Shown here in pieces: positions 1 to 12,200 of a DNA stretch of 64,000 bases; within the stretch, counting starts at the first letter, position 1; the number at the start of each line of letters is the position of its first letter. The position numbers and the translations under genes were made by a program. The DNA is taken from NCBI GenBank assembly GCA_902805475.1, contig CADCSX010000002.1, forward strand, positions 3,162,001 to 3,226,000, in the 5' to 3' direction. This stretch comes from Entonaema liquescens (lineage: Eukaryota; Ascomycota; Sordariomycetes; Xylariales; Xylariaceae). The notes below the pieces were generated by a model, which was not told the origin of the DNA, searched no databases, and was given only the letters and a program-made list of their open reading frames with translations.

Positions 1-1639
1 GAGTACCCGAAGCGATACGATCCCTGGCCCAAAAATACTCCTCTGGTGGTAGCGTTGACGGATCAATTCGACGAGCGCCAGGGACTTTCTTGAACTCGGT
101 GTCGATAATAGAGAGCTTGTATTGGCGGATATGCGGGGGACCATACGACATGCCATAGTAAACCCACGTGTGGTCACCAATTGGCAGCGTGGCGGCAATT
201 TCATGAACTACACTATCGGGAATTGTACCCTCGCCTTTATAAAAGTCAGTCCGCGGTCGGCCGCGGACTGCGATAGTTTGCGTGACATGACGGAGCTGCG
301 CAACATTCTCTAGGATGTTACCGATTCGAAGCGGACGGATGATTTCGATCTACCAACCCCCTTTAGCACTCCGCATAAACCCCATACTCCCATGTAGCTG
401 AGATACTCACCAACTGATTAAGATCTTCTTCCTTTTGGAAGGCATATATCTGCCAAACGCGACATTAGCACTCTAGATTTGCAAATTGGTTTCCATAGCT
501 AAAGGCTTACAAATCCTTCATGTCCACCAGGATTCGGCATCAAAGTCATTCCCATTTTTGTTACAATTCCAAAGTTAGACTGCGAGAATATTCCACTGGA
601 CGACAATTAGTTAGCAGATGAATTCCGTTCTTCATGTCGATGGGAGTGACCAACTCGGAATAGGGGCCAAACCCGTATGGAAAGGTCTGCCAGGTATTGT
701 TTCCCGGAAGAGCTCCCATACCCGTTCTGATAACCTCTCCCGTCGGAAGCACGACTTCTAACCCCGAATGGCATGCCCAATGGTCTCCATACGGCGTATA
801 TCCGACGCCGCGGTCTACAGTGTTCCCTATAACGGAACCACCACCGACGTCAGGGACATCTATCCAAAGGTGATCGTATCCCTTGGTCTTGATCGTCTCA
901 TGGAGAGCAAAAAAGGATACGCCTGGCTCAAGAAGACACGTATAATCTTCGGGGCTAATGTCAAGTATCTTATTCATGCGCCTGCCGAGATCAACAAGGA
1001 CAGATCCACGCACTCTAGGCGCTGCGCCGCCATATCCCACTAGGGCCATTAGTCGAGGGTTTCCATTATTCTACCACTCGCCAGTTCACTTACGATTTCG
1101 ACCCATGGAAATGGGGAAAATAGGTATGTGATACTTATTCGCCCATAGTACGACTTGCTGGACCTCCTCAGTACTTCCAGGATAGACCATTGCTGACGGT
1201 ACCAACTCCTCGTCGTCGAGGATTGTCATCAGGTCATGGGTGTTTGGATCTATACATCTTAGGACTGATTCCCCTACTATGTATAGTTTACTTACGTTCC
1301 ATATACCTATTACACCAGTATTAGGACATATATTCTTATTAGACCAAGTTTTACAACAATGTCGGCTACTTACCATCCATCCCTCAACGGCTTGTCATTG
1401 CGTTCGACATTATCTTGGCCCAACTGCTTGCCAAGTTCACCAAGCGCAGTAGCAAACACTTGTTCTTCCACACCAGGGGGAACAACAGGTCGCCTATCCT
1501 TGGTGTTCTTAGGTTTCGTTCTCGTTTCGAAGATGCCGGCTTTGGCGTTGCGGGCTTTCTCTAAGAGGAATTCCGGGATACCGGAGTGCTTCTCCGAGAG
1601 AAGCGGCACGTCTGACTGAGCCTCGTCTGAAAACGACAT
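1..1639 (-). CDS. Vanillyl-alcohol oxidase / 4-cresol dehydrogenase-type FAD oxidoreductase, C-terminus cut by window edge
   Basis: This is a flavoenzyme of the VAO/PCMH family, which oxidises para-substituted phenols or related alcohols using a (usually covalently bound) FAD. The chosen start is the ATG at 1639 (protein begins MSFSDE). The FAD-binding PCMH domain is clear: MGRN, then YGGAAPR, DLGRRMN, EPGVSF, DVPDVGGGSVIGN and GVGYTPYGDHW, followed by a substrate-domain part reading to IASGT at the left edge. At least five introns are visible. The one near 1042-1093 joins MGRN to LGYGG. One at about 592-650 uses a GTTGGT donor and joins FGPYSD to GIFSQSN. Two more flank a small exon (IYAFQKEEDLNQL, about 419-457). 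The join between exon 1 (ends 1374) and the next exon near 1270 could not be put in phase with confidence. It is the leftmost gene of the PKS locus and probably a tailoring oxidase (inference). Confidence 0.85.
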
Positions 1640-2593
1640 TGTGTAAGTAAGTATATAACTGGTAGCAACCAAGTATCCGGGAACCAAATATAGTACTCCA
1701 TCCTTAGATCGCCTTATATCTTCCACGCATACGTCGTGCAGCCAAGGGTTATCGTCTACCCCGCAGGTAGCTAACCTCGTTAACCCATCTGCCGAATCTC
1801 GACCCTGCCTGCATTGTGCCGATCGCCGTCGTTAAGAGGAGAATTATGGCTCCGTGAATCTCACATGTCTCAAGAATAGCGGGAGATCTAGATCTATTTT
1901 ACGATCAAGTAAGTAGGTGATGTCTGGGGAATATGCTCTCCAATCTGTATGCATGTAATTGTCAAGCTGAGGGGCTAAGTGATCCGAGCTCCTTGCGCAC
2001 CATTTCAACCACTAGCTGAGGGGTAGATAGACAACCAGACGCTCCCTAACTGCTCCGTGTGGCCTGTCGCGAAAAAAGACCACAGGAGGTAGGCGATAAC
2101 ATTGTTGCAGGTAGCTATGTGGAACTGGAGACACATAGTTAAACCGATCTGTTATAAACAACTTATGTAGGCAGTTTATCATTGTCGCTAGACCCCTGAA
2201 AAGTTGTTGCAATGCTAATATCTACTGATTGCAATTTGCTTTTCTTCAGCGCCAATTATAACAACTATAATTGAATCAGCAGAGGCTTTACAAGCTTAAG
2301 TTGTTACACTATGTCAGCAGTTATAATTGAATACTTGGCAAATATCTGTGTTTCTTGGCGGGAAAGTCTTCTGATAGAGATGTCTATACGTGTTAACCAT
2401 CGTCTCGTTGTTATCTTTGAAGTAGGACGCCTCAGCCCTCAGTACCATGATTTGGGACAGAAATAGGTACTTATCGTCAGGGGCTGGGCCCTCACACGCA
2501 TTACAGGCTGTTAAGGCGTCTCAGCACAGACTCTGCCTCTCTAGAATTGATGACAACTGAAGGCCACCATGAAACTACCCGAATGCCATGTCT
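1640..2593. other. Intergenic, upstream of the flavoenzyme gene
   Basis: No coding sequence could be supported here. The stretch holds the presumed promoter of the leftward flavoenzyme gene (a weak TATA-like CTATATTT on the minus strand near 1685-1692) and the 3' flank of the acyltransferase gene. A short open frame at 2012-2212 has no recognisable features. Confidence 0.4.
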
Positions 2594-4095
2594 CTAGGAG
2601 TCCTGCACACTTAACCCTTCAAGCAACTTGGTCTTGACCGTGCTTACAAATTGGCTCATCTGCTCCGCCGAGTGAAACGACTCATTGTAGACGGCGCTGA
2701 AGTTCAACTGGTCCCGAAAGGTCCAGACAAAGTCACAGCCTGTCGAGAGAGGATCTCGACCCCGACGCTAACTGCCTTGACTTCAAACCCGGCCTGTGGG
2801 GTACCGTACGACCGTCTGATTAATTTCTCCGCGACACCAATGCTGCTGATGTCGACATCACTGGGCGGGTTGTCTCCACCCTGCGACAGGTTGCGCAGCA
2901 GATCGCCTAATTGCGCCGCGTACTCGCGGTGCGAGTCGAGGAATTCTCGTGTGATACCCTTCCGATACTCGTCGTGGTAGCTTTGGAGACGCTCTTCCCA
3001 GGTCGATTGGGCCTCAACGCGCTTCATCCACTGAGAAAAAGGGGAGTTAGCAATTACTCATTTTCGCAAGAAAAATGGCGTATGTCGCAAGGGAAAAATA
3101 ACTCCCAAGGCATAGTAAAATAGCTGAAGATGACTGCGGAGTTAACATACGCCAGTCGTGTACAGGCCCGCGGCAAAGGCGGACGTTGAGTATGGCTCGG
3201 GCAGATATGGCCTCAGCGCGAAGCGGACAGTGCTGGTGTAGTGCCTGTCCCTAGTGGCCGCGTCGGCGAGCGCGTAATTAGCAGCGGCCACACTCGCGTG
3301 CACTGCAGCAGTCACACTGACCCCCCGCGCCTTACAGGCCGCTACGATCTTCTCCGTCGTTGCCGGACTAAACGTGAGGACGGCGCTACGCGTTCCGGCC
3401 GGTAACGTAGCCACATCCCCTAAATACGGGATCCCCACCGCGCCGACAGTCTGGGCGAACGTTCCCACGAAGGCGGCGCCGCGCTCCTTCAGCTCCGGCG
3501 TGGATTCCTTGGGTATGGAGGCGGCGTCTTCGATAGAGGGTGCGAGACGCGCGATCTCGGTTCCCCAGGCCAGTGAGGCGGGGTCGGCGAGTGGCGTGCG
3601 GCGAGAAGCGATAGCGAGGAGAGCATCTAACAGGAGAATTACCCCGATGCCGTCAGTACGCCAGTGGGCCGTGTGGCCGAGCAGCTCCCCGGACCGTGGG
3701 ATATACACCAGCTTCGCGTAGGGCGTTGGCTGGAAAGTTGGGATCACATCAGTGGAGGAGTTAGCATCGGTGGCAACACTGAAGGTCCGTGAGACCCAAG
3801 CATCGAGTGCGGCCCCGTCCGCTGGGACGGTATAGATGAAGTGAGTATCATCAGGAGCTACCTCGGCTGCAATACTCGGCTGCTCGAAACGCAGATGAGC
3901 CCAGGCACGTCGGAAATGAGATGCCAAGTCAGTAGATGCGAAGGACCCGATGGGAACAATGGTAGCAGTAGAGTTGATGGCCCAATGCTCGCGGTTAAGT
4001 GGCAAGCCGGCATCGCCTACGAGCTTGATATAGATTTCATTCTCGCCGATCGAGCGCGAGAAGACACCTTTCTTATCAGTCTCCTCCCAAGTCAT
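2594..4095 (-). CDS. Tri3-like O-acyltransferase (condensation-domain fold), with one frame break
   Basis: The protein resembles the trichothecene 15-O-acetyltransferase (Tri3) / alcohol acetyltransferase family, which transfers an acyl group from acyl-CoA to a hydroxyl. Exon 1 (3151-4095, 315 codons) has the catalytic HxxxDG motif at residues 144-149 (HWRTDG). A GTATGT...CAG intron covers 3031-3150, and exon 2 runs from 3030 to the TAG at 2594-2596. Exon 2 is in frame through about residue 414 (GVEILSRQ). It then breaks at about 2730-2744, where the family-typical continuation (TFRDQL, NESF) lies in another frame. No intron can explain the shift. As read, the protein stops early at 2704-2706 and loses about 45 C-terminal residues. 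It may be a real mutation or an assembly error. The gene is divergent from the SDR at 4726 and likely shares its promoter region. The substrate is unknown. Confidence 0.85.
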
Positions 4096-4725
4096 AGTGT
4101 TCTCCTTTGCGATTGTTCGAAAAATGTAATTTAAAGTAAAAAGATTCGATCTGGCTGGAGAACTATATGATGTAGGTCGGGCATCTATGGGTGATGATGT
4201 CTGGAGTTGGATGCCACGAGCCTTGAACTTTCAAAGGACTTTAAAAATTACCTTACATAGATCTAACATAAAGAGGTAGGTACCTATCCAGGTAGCTAGG
4301 GTGCTAGTTTGTGTCACTGTTAAGTAGCATTTATAATACATAATACGATATAATAATTGGGATTGGTGTTACACTCATCATATATAATAACTAAATATTT
4401 ACATGAGCTGTTATAAACACGGCCTCACAATGTACCTGCCTAGGTAAGGTACCTGTTGGTACCTACAGCTTCAGAGCCAGTCAGCGTGGGGTCAGTTCCA
4501 TGCAGTAAAGCCGGCCCGATGTAAGGAGGCATGTTAGCTGCGGGGAGGGACAAAAGTGAGCATTGCCTCACTCCTTGCTTCGCAGGCTATGTCCAATATC
4601 CTCAGCAGTACTTTTATGAAACTGCAACTACATAAAGTACCTATGTAGATATCGATATGGTGGCATGTTTTTCTACTTATTTCTCGACCCTAAACTTTTT
4701 CATGTGAAGAAGAGCACTATTCAGC
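4096..4725. promoter_or_regulatory. Divergent promoter region between acyltransferase and SDR genes
   Basis: A 630-bp gap separates two genes transcribed away from each other, so it must hold both promoters. It is AT-rich and contains repeated short palindromic elements of the AGGTACCT and CCTAGGTA type, clustered at about 4277-4301 and 4434-4465. Such elements recur throughout this window's spacers, so a specific regulatory role is not shown. Confidence 0.4.
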
Positions 4726-5713
4726 ATGGAGATAAGGGGTGTCGTTGTCGTGACGGGCGCCGGTACAGTCTTTCCAAGATGTACTATTCGAAAGGAATCT
4801 AATACTAATAAAAATAGGTAGCGGTATTGGCCGGGCCGTCGCTCAACGACTGGCTTCTCTAGGTGCCGATGTGTTAGTGTGCGCAGACCTTAGCCTTGAC
4901 GCCGTTGAGGAGACGGCGACTCTATGTCGAAATATCCACTCCCCTAGGGGTTCAGGATGCTTTAACGTAGCTGCACACCAAGTCGATGTGCGCGATGAAG
5001 TTAGCGTGGATGATCTGATAAACCAAATTGCCAAGACTCACGGCCGCATCGACGTGCTTGTCAACACCGCTGGTGTAAGTCGTCTTTACTCACAGCCTGT
5101 GACGCTTAACTCATATTAACTTTGGACTCACCATGGCTTCTGGCAAAACAAATTATAGTTCGGGGCCGCAAATCAGACACCTATCCGCGACATGTCACTT
5201 GCCGACTGGCGTAGTCTCGATGAGGTGCACAATATTGGCTGCTTTTTGTTAACCCGTGCCGCATTGCGTGTCATGGATGGACAGGATGCTATCGCGTCAA
5301 TCCCCACCGCTAACGATCGACCTTCCAGGGGTGCAATCGTCATGCTCACATCGCTAGCCTCAGAGGGCGCTTTCTTGGGAGTAGGTAATTATACTGCAGC
5401 GAAACACGCAGTTAAGGGTATGGTGCAGACAGCGGCCATCGAGAACGCTGGAAGGGGCATTCGGGTCAACGCCATTGCGCCATCATACGTCTCAGGACCG
5501 ATGATGGACCAATTCCTCGAGGCATCACCGGAGGTTAAAAAGGTCCTACTTGGTGATTTGCCCATGGGAAGACTGGCCAAACCCAGCGAGATTGCCGATG
5601 CAGTGGCGTTCCTTGCCTCTCCAGCCTCAAGCTACGTGAATGGACATACACTGGTGGTCGACGGCGGTGCGTCACTAGCACTATCGAATACACCATTTAG
5701 AGGAATCTCTTAA
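4726..5713 (+). CDS. Short-chain dehydrogenase/reductase (SDR), 282 aa
   Basis: Classical NAD(P)-dependent SDR that interconverts a hydroxyl and a ketone. Three exons fit exactly: 4726-4762, 4818-5074 and 5159-5713, with introns GTACAG...ATAG and GTAAGT...TATAG. The cofactor motif TGAGSGIG lies at residues 10-17. The structural NNAG motif appears as NTAG. The active site has the Ser in MLTSLASEG and the Tyr/Lys pair in NYTAAK. The C-terminal VNGHTLVVDGG is typical of the family, and total length is normal. It sits between the divergent acyltransferase and the PKS, so it is a likely tailoring enzyme of the polyketide product (inference). No frame break is seen. Confidence 0.9.
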
Positions 5714-5884
5714 AGTTTTCTACTAAACACCTAGTTTATTCAATGCATTGCTATTTTGCTTTATATAGGTACCTGCCGAAGTAGCGTCGAAATCACATAG
5801 TGATAGAATTAAACACCGAAAAAGCACTCCTCGCGGCATCATCATACTTATGTATACTGCCACTCCAGGGATTCAAACACACTC

Positions 5885-7021
5885 TTAAACTTGGCTCTCA
5901 TGAGTTTCTCCACCATATGTTTCTTGCTGGGGGGGCAAGTGTGATGGATAATCTTCTATGCGAATGAACTGCTGTTGGTTATGTCCATTAGTGCTCGTAG
6001 ATGACAGCTTCGAGTCCCCCCGACTATCAGGGAAGATACCCTTGGAACCCTTCATATGTAGACGCCTAAAGAAGCCGAAGATATTGGGCAAGCAGACGGA
6101 AATCAGTGAGATGGGGCCTTCGCATTGCACCCACTCAAGATATACAACGGTCGTCCAAGTGAGATCGTCAAGCAGATGAGAACCAGCTTTCGCAAGCGTT
6201 ACTAGACGACCGATTGAGACAACAATAACACTAAGCGCGAGGATTAATAAGAATAGTAAAGATTCCAAGGTCCTATCCGAAATGGAAACTTACCAGTAAC
6301 CACAAAGGAACAGCACCGCTACCGTAATGCGGCGAGATATCGGCGCCTGAAGACGCCAAAGCAGTGGTATCGGCATGATAAGGATAAAGAAATCAATGAT
6401 CATGCTGGGGATTGCAGTTCCGAGAAACTAGCTCTACTGCGAGATACATGTCGATCCCGGGACGGTCTCCCACGCGGCGTTGATAGGTGTGCACTGCAAG
6501 AAAGTGCTAATTATACCCGAGACCAGCCAGCCGGCGTTCAAGATGCCGACAGTCCATCGCGCGACGGTAAACCACTTGCTAGTGCGTTCGAATACACGAC
6601 TATAGAAGAAAAGCACCGAGAACTTGGGGAATGAGATATTACAATCGTATAAGAAAGCGGCGATAAAGATGATCTTGGGGCCCATCGCCAAGTTAGCCGG
6701 TGAAGAGGTAGCCGCATGTTTTCCGAAGCCGAGATGGATCCACCAGAAGATCAAAACAGTCTCTGAGATGATAAATGGCTATAGTTAATTTAGTCCAGAG
6801 GTTTATTTCGCGAATTTCAAAACAGTGGTCAAGTAGGCACCTACCAGAGTGATGGCTGCGAAAAAGTCATCCCACCCCCAGCGATGAGAGGGCGTAACAT
6901 AGTTAGACCAGAAGCGCAAACCTAGAGCCGAGGTCGACAAGACCAGCATGATGGTACAGAGCGCGATTAGATTTGGCTGCATGCTCTCGCTCGCCTCGGC
7001 CGCGGTCAATTGTGTCGCCAT
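5885..7021 (-). pseudogene. SAT4/PTH11-type rhodopsin-like integral membrane protein with two in-frame stop codons
   Basis: The exon structure is fully consistent in phase: 6845-7021, 6294-6778 and 5885-6230, about 335 codons, near the usual size for fungal 'rhodopsin domain' (SAT4) membrane proteins. Family signs include several hydrophobic helices, RFWSNY, GWDDFF, HLGFGKH, FSVLFFYSRVF, a CTPINAAW stretch, and FLGTAIPS followed by MIIDFFILIMPIP. Between the conserved Cys and FLGTAIPS there are two TAG codons, at 6434-6436 and 6428-6430, with spacing otherwise preserved. No intron of sensible size removes them. The gene is therefore probably inactive, or two bases are wrong. An ATG at 7030 could also serve as start. 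Such genes often sit in or beside metabolite clusters; their function there is unclear. Confidence 0.7.
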
Positions 7022-9209
7022 GCCGGGCAAAGAACCAAATCTAAGCGTCAGTTCAACGGGAGTTCGGATTTCATAGAGTGGAATGACCTAGGTTACCCTC
7101 CGTCTAGATACATCACCATTGAATAGATAGAACACTTGTTCGATCGTGGCATTGATACCAAATGGTTGTTTCCGAAGGCACTTAAAGTCATTCCTCATCC
7201 TCCGATTAGACGGATGTGATTATTTTCCTACCTGACTAGGTAGGTAGGCATATCTCAAAAGCCGCTCGGCTTGCTAACTGCATATGCATATCGTCAATCC
7301 CTGAAGCCCTATCACTCGGGGATGGGTGGTACAATACTACTGTGCTCTAATCATCATGAAACCATAAGTACAGCCTGCCTGAAGCTATAGTTCCCGAGTG
7401 TCAGAAGAATTAAAAGGTTTTACCAACAAGCGTACCTCATGTTGCAATGAACCCCTTGGCTATGTCTTGAATACCACCTAGTAACCAACAATTCATCCAA
7501 CCACAAAATGCAAAGTCGGGAGATAGGCTATTATAATGGCGTAATAACTCTTTTACCTAACCTCGTGCATTGTATTTTCTGTGTTCTTATTGCTTTTATG
7601 TGACTACACCCATGATCGTAGGTAAGTTGTGACATGCCCAAGAAAAATGATTTCCACTTAGTTCAAACAACATGCTGACAGAGTACCTTGTTCTCCAATA
7701 AACTTAACGGATTAGTATGAACACGCAAGCTTGAAGCGCCACTGTCACACAATTATCGGTCCGTTGGATGCTATGGTAAGGTTGTCGCGGCTTATATATG
7801 CACGCAATGTACTAGTAGACGGGTATGATATATCGTCATTATGTTTGCCTATTCATGAACGTACCTAGTTAGCCACAGGTTTATCTTGGAAGGGGTGCTG
7901 CAATAGGTACATGATCTCAGCACTGGGTAGGAAGACGCGTTGAGTGATGTTATAAGAAGTTTCTTAAGTAAAGAAAATCTAGATTATATAGGAGAGTAAT
8001 GAGCAATTATTGATTTTTTTTTTAAGTATATAGGTATACATGAAGATGTCTTTGCTAGATCTAAGAAAAAATCACTGATGTTATGAACTGCGTCATCTTG
8101 ATATGCCCAGCCTACTTCGCCGCTTATGAGCGTGGCGTCACGGGATATTATACCTATTATGTACGGCGAATAAGGCTCTGCGTGGGGGGATCATGTAACC
8201 AACCGAACGGGCGTTTAGGCACAGCGACCACCAACGGTCAACGGCAGTGGCTGCAGTGCCGCCGATAACATTCTTGCTAAAGTGATATATTGCAATCGTC
8301 GTTACACCATGTGCGTGATAATACTATTGCGGCGTAAGGAACTATGTAAATGACTCCTTTGCTCCTGACTACTTAACCTAAATTTGTGTTACCTATTCTC
8401 ACCGCTTGATTCCTAGAAGGTAAGCTTACATATAATTACCTACTGATGTAGGATTCAATCTGGAGACAACCGTTCTGTCCAACACAAGCACAAGGAAGAA
8501 CTTCCCTCACGAACCACCTGAGGGGTATATGGCGTGTCGATCAGTCTATCTAAGTACTCATCTAAATTACATACATACACCATTTTCAAACACATAGGTA
8601 AATATACATTCGCAGATACAAAAGCCCGGTGGCACATACGATAAAGTTCAGACTGCTATTTCTATTGGTCTCGTCGATTGAACTCGTGCCTAGTCCGGCT
8701 TTCCAAAATTGAGAGCCATTCTTGGCCTGTCTGTAGCTTTTAGTTTCATATCTTTCGAAGTAAATAAGCCTGAACTTAGTGGTAACAGGGAGCTTTCCGT
8801 GTAGTACGGACTGTCGAGTTGTTTTAGTGTTACATGATAGATAGCATAATAGTGAATAAGCTACTATACTTACCTATATCGAAGGAAGTATCAGAAGTCT
8901 CTTTTAAGCATACTGTGGCTTGATCTGAAGTCCTTCTTTGAGGATAGAAGATCCATCTGTTAGGTATATATATAAAAGAACCTGACCTTGGATCGCAGTC
9001 CTAGGTAACTCGTACCAAAATCATTCGTACTCCCGTTCAAGGGGTTGCCTCATGATTAGAATCGTCCATCAAAATCTCTTTTCATAGCAGAAAGCTTTTT
9101 TTGCGTAGAAAGGCTCCGACTTAGATGTGTGCGTGTTGGCTTGATCGTCCGCGACTTTACGGCTATAGCCCATACCTCACCCCTTTTAGACTTTGCTCTA
9201 CGCTCCATC
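7022..9209. other. Large divergent intergenic region upstream of the PKS gene
   Basis: About 2.2 kb of AT-rich DNA lies between the leftward membrane-protein gene and the rightward PKS. Small open frames at 8083-8268 and 8455-8637 have no domain or splice support. A TATA element near the PKS is listed separately. I see no other structured element. Confidence 0.4.
8965..8978 (+). promoter_or_regulatory. TATA box of the PKS gene
   Basis: TATATATATAAAAG lies about 235 bp upstream of the PKS ATG at 9210, a reasonable distance for a fungal TATA box with a long leader. Confidence 0.45.
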
Positions 9210-12200
9210 ATGGCATCCCACATGAACGATGATAGAATATTGCAGGAGGGATTCAACATCCAGCATGAGCCCATCGCGATTGTAGGAATGGGTATAGTTT
9301 ACCTAACTTCTTTATTGACAGCAATCGGAATACTGACCGAAGACTTCCAGGCTGCCGCTTACCTGGCCATGTCTCTTCGCCGTCTGACCTTTGGAAGCTT
9401 TTGATCCAGAACAAATCCGGTCACTGCAGGGTTCCTGAGTCTCGATTCAATGCAGATGGATTCTATCATCCTGATGCTGAACGACCTGGAAGCATCAACT
9501 CGACTGGCGGATACTTTCTTCGAGAAGACTTGCGGTCATTCGACAACGCTTTCTTTGGTATCAACAATCTTGAAGCGTCTTATATGGACGCACAGCAGAG
9601 GAAGTTACTAGAAGTCGTATACGAATCATTTGAGAATGGGGGAGTTCCGCTATCTAAGATCCGAGGCTCCAAGACAGGCGTCTACGTTGGAAACTTCACT
9701 AATGACTATATGATCATGCAGTATAAAGATCCCGAGTACTTTTCACGATATAGTGCCACGGGTTCCGGCCCAACTGTCCTGTCAAACCGGATTTCGCACT
9801 GCTTTGACCTACATGGCCCATCCGTCCTATTGGATACCGCATGCTCTTCGTCCATGTATGCCTTGCACTTTGCATGTCTAGCTCTTGATTCCCATGACTG
9901 CGATGCGGCAGTAGTCGCAAGTGCAAATTTGATCCAATCAGCAGAGCAGCAGTTGATCGCTGTCAAAGCAGGGATTCTGTCTCCAGATTCGACTTGCCAC
10001 ACATTTGACGAGTCAGCCAATGGGTATGGACGAGCGGATGGCGTGTCGTCCCTCTATCTCAAGAGATTGAGTGACGCCCAGCGAGACGGGGATTCGATTC
10101 GTTGCATCATTCGAGGGACTGCGGTCAATGGGTATGTACTACGCTATTTGTCTCTTCCTTTTCTCTCCAGCTAGGGAGAGAACGCTTAATAAGATATAAC
10201 TAACGATTTTCCTAGTAATGGTCGCACCCCAGGCATTGTACAACCTAGTATCGACGGCCAAGAGGCAGTCATTAGAGCCGCGTATAGGAGAGCCTGCCTT
10301 CCCACAGATGAAATAGACTATGTAGAGGTAAGACTTTGATTTTCAAGTTCATGAGCTTCTACAAAACTGGCTTGCTGGGGAATGGTTACCGTATATTCGC
10401 GGTACTACAGCTCTCAAGCCACTAGACAGTGTTGAAGTTTAACCAATTGCCATCTGACTGGTGTGATGTCTAGGCCCACGGAACCGGCACAAAAGTTGGT
10501 GATCCTATCGAAATGGAAGCAATTTCTCGCGTTTTCCATCACATAACTGGAAAGCCAACTGCTGTCGGTGGCATTAAACCTAACCTCGGACATAGTGAAG
10601 GTGCCAGTGGTCTTTCGAGCATCATCAAGGTAGCACTTGCTCTCGAACACGGAGAGATCCCGGCAACTATCGGTATCAAAAACATCAATCCAAGCATTAA
10701 GCTTGATGAGTGGAACCTAGATATTGTAAAGGAAAATCGCCTATGGCCAGAGTCTAGAGTCGCTCGGGCAAGTGTAAATTCCTTTGGGTTTGGCGGCGCA
10801 AACGGCCACGCTATTCTCGAAGCCCAACCGGTGCGCTCAAGTACTGATAATGATAATATCTCTACCAACGGGACATCGCAGAATAATCCAATTATTCTCA
10901 CGTTCTCAGCCCGGACGGAACACTCCATGAACGGCCTAGTCAACAATATTGCGGATTACATATCTCGCTCAGACCCCCGCGTCGGCATAGCAGACTTAGT
11001 ATATACTTTAAATAGTCATCGATCTCGTCTTGCTGCAAGGGGATTCGCTATTGTAACCCCTCAGACATTGGTCGACGATCTTAATCCGACAAAACTAATC
11101 AAGAATCCATCCGAAACTGAGGCTCTTCCACTCGCGTTTGTTTTCACCGGCCAGGGAGCTCAATGGCCCGGTATGGGTAGCCAGCTGTTCCATCAATATT
11201 CCAAGTTCCGAGAGTCGATTCGGTATCTTGACTCTTGCCTCGCAGGCCTCAGTGCCGAAGATAGGCCTTCTTGGACATTGGAGAATACTCTTATTGCTAC
11301 AACTGAGACCAGTGACATCGATTTGGCCGAAAAGTCACAGCCCATCTGCACGGCTGTTCAGGTTGCGTTGGTCAACCTTCTCAAAGGATGGAATATAACG
11401 CCCAAAATAGTTGTCGGACATTCATCTGGAGAGATTAGCGCTGCATACGCTGCTGGTCATCTTAGTGCTTACCAGGCTATTATGACAGCCTACTTTCGTG
11501 GTCGTACCGTCGCACAGCACGCACGAGTCGGTGCTATGATAGCAGTCGGTCTTGGTAAAGAAGCAGCGCAGGCCTTGATTGCTGAGCATGACTTAACTAA
11601 GCATATTGCATTGGCCTGCGATAATTCTCCTCAGAACACCACTTTGAGTGGCGACGCTTACGCCGTGGAGAAGCTACTGGCCATTCTGGACGGCCAAGGA
11701 ACGTTCGTGCGAAAGCTCAAGACCAACGGTAAGGCATACCATTCAAAGCACATGAAGGAGATCCGCCATATCTATCAGCAGTCACTCGAACGAGTGTGGC
11801 ATGCAGATCAACCGCTGGGGAGTAAGAATGCGTCTAACGGAGACGTCACGCGCCAAACCGTCGATTCTTATGTCCAGATTATTTCGTCAGTCACCGGAGC
11901 CGAGTTGTCTTCGGGTGAAATGGCTACTACCGCGTACTGGGTAACGAATCTAGAATCTCCGGTCAGGTTCTGCGATGCGGTAAAGGGGTATTTGCACTCG
12001 GCCGATATCACTTGCTGGAACTTGGCCCTCACTCCACTCTTAACCTTCCAATCAAGGAAATTGCTGCTTCAGAGAACCGAGCCCCAGAATATTATGCCTA
12101 CAACTCAGCACTCATCCGTGGCAAGGATGCTGCAGTTACTTTGCTGTCTCTTATCGGCTCACTCTTTCTTCGAGGGAGTGATGATTTGCCTTTGGAGGAT

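Noticed and set aside
122..313. Plus-strand 63-aa ORF
   Set aside because: It is the antisense shadow of the flavoenzyme exon, whose minus-strand translation matches the family.
592..650. Apparent frameshift in the flavoenzyme between FGPYS and GIFSQ
   Set aside because: A 59-nt intron with GTTGGT donor, GCTAAC branch site and TCCAG acceptor restores phase exactly.
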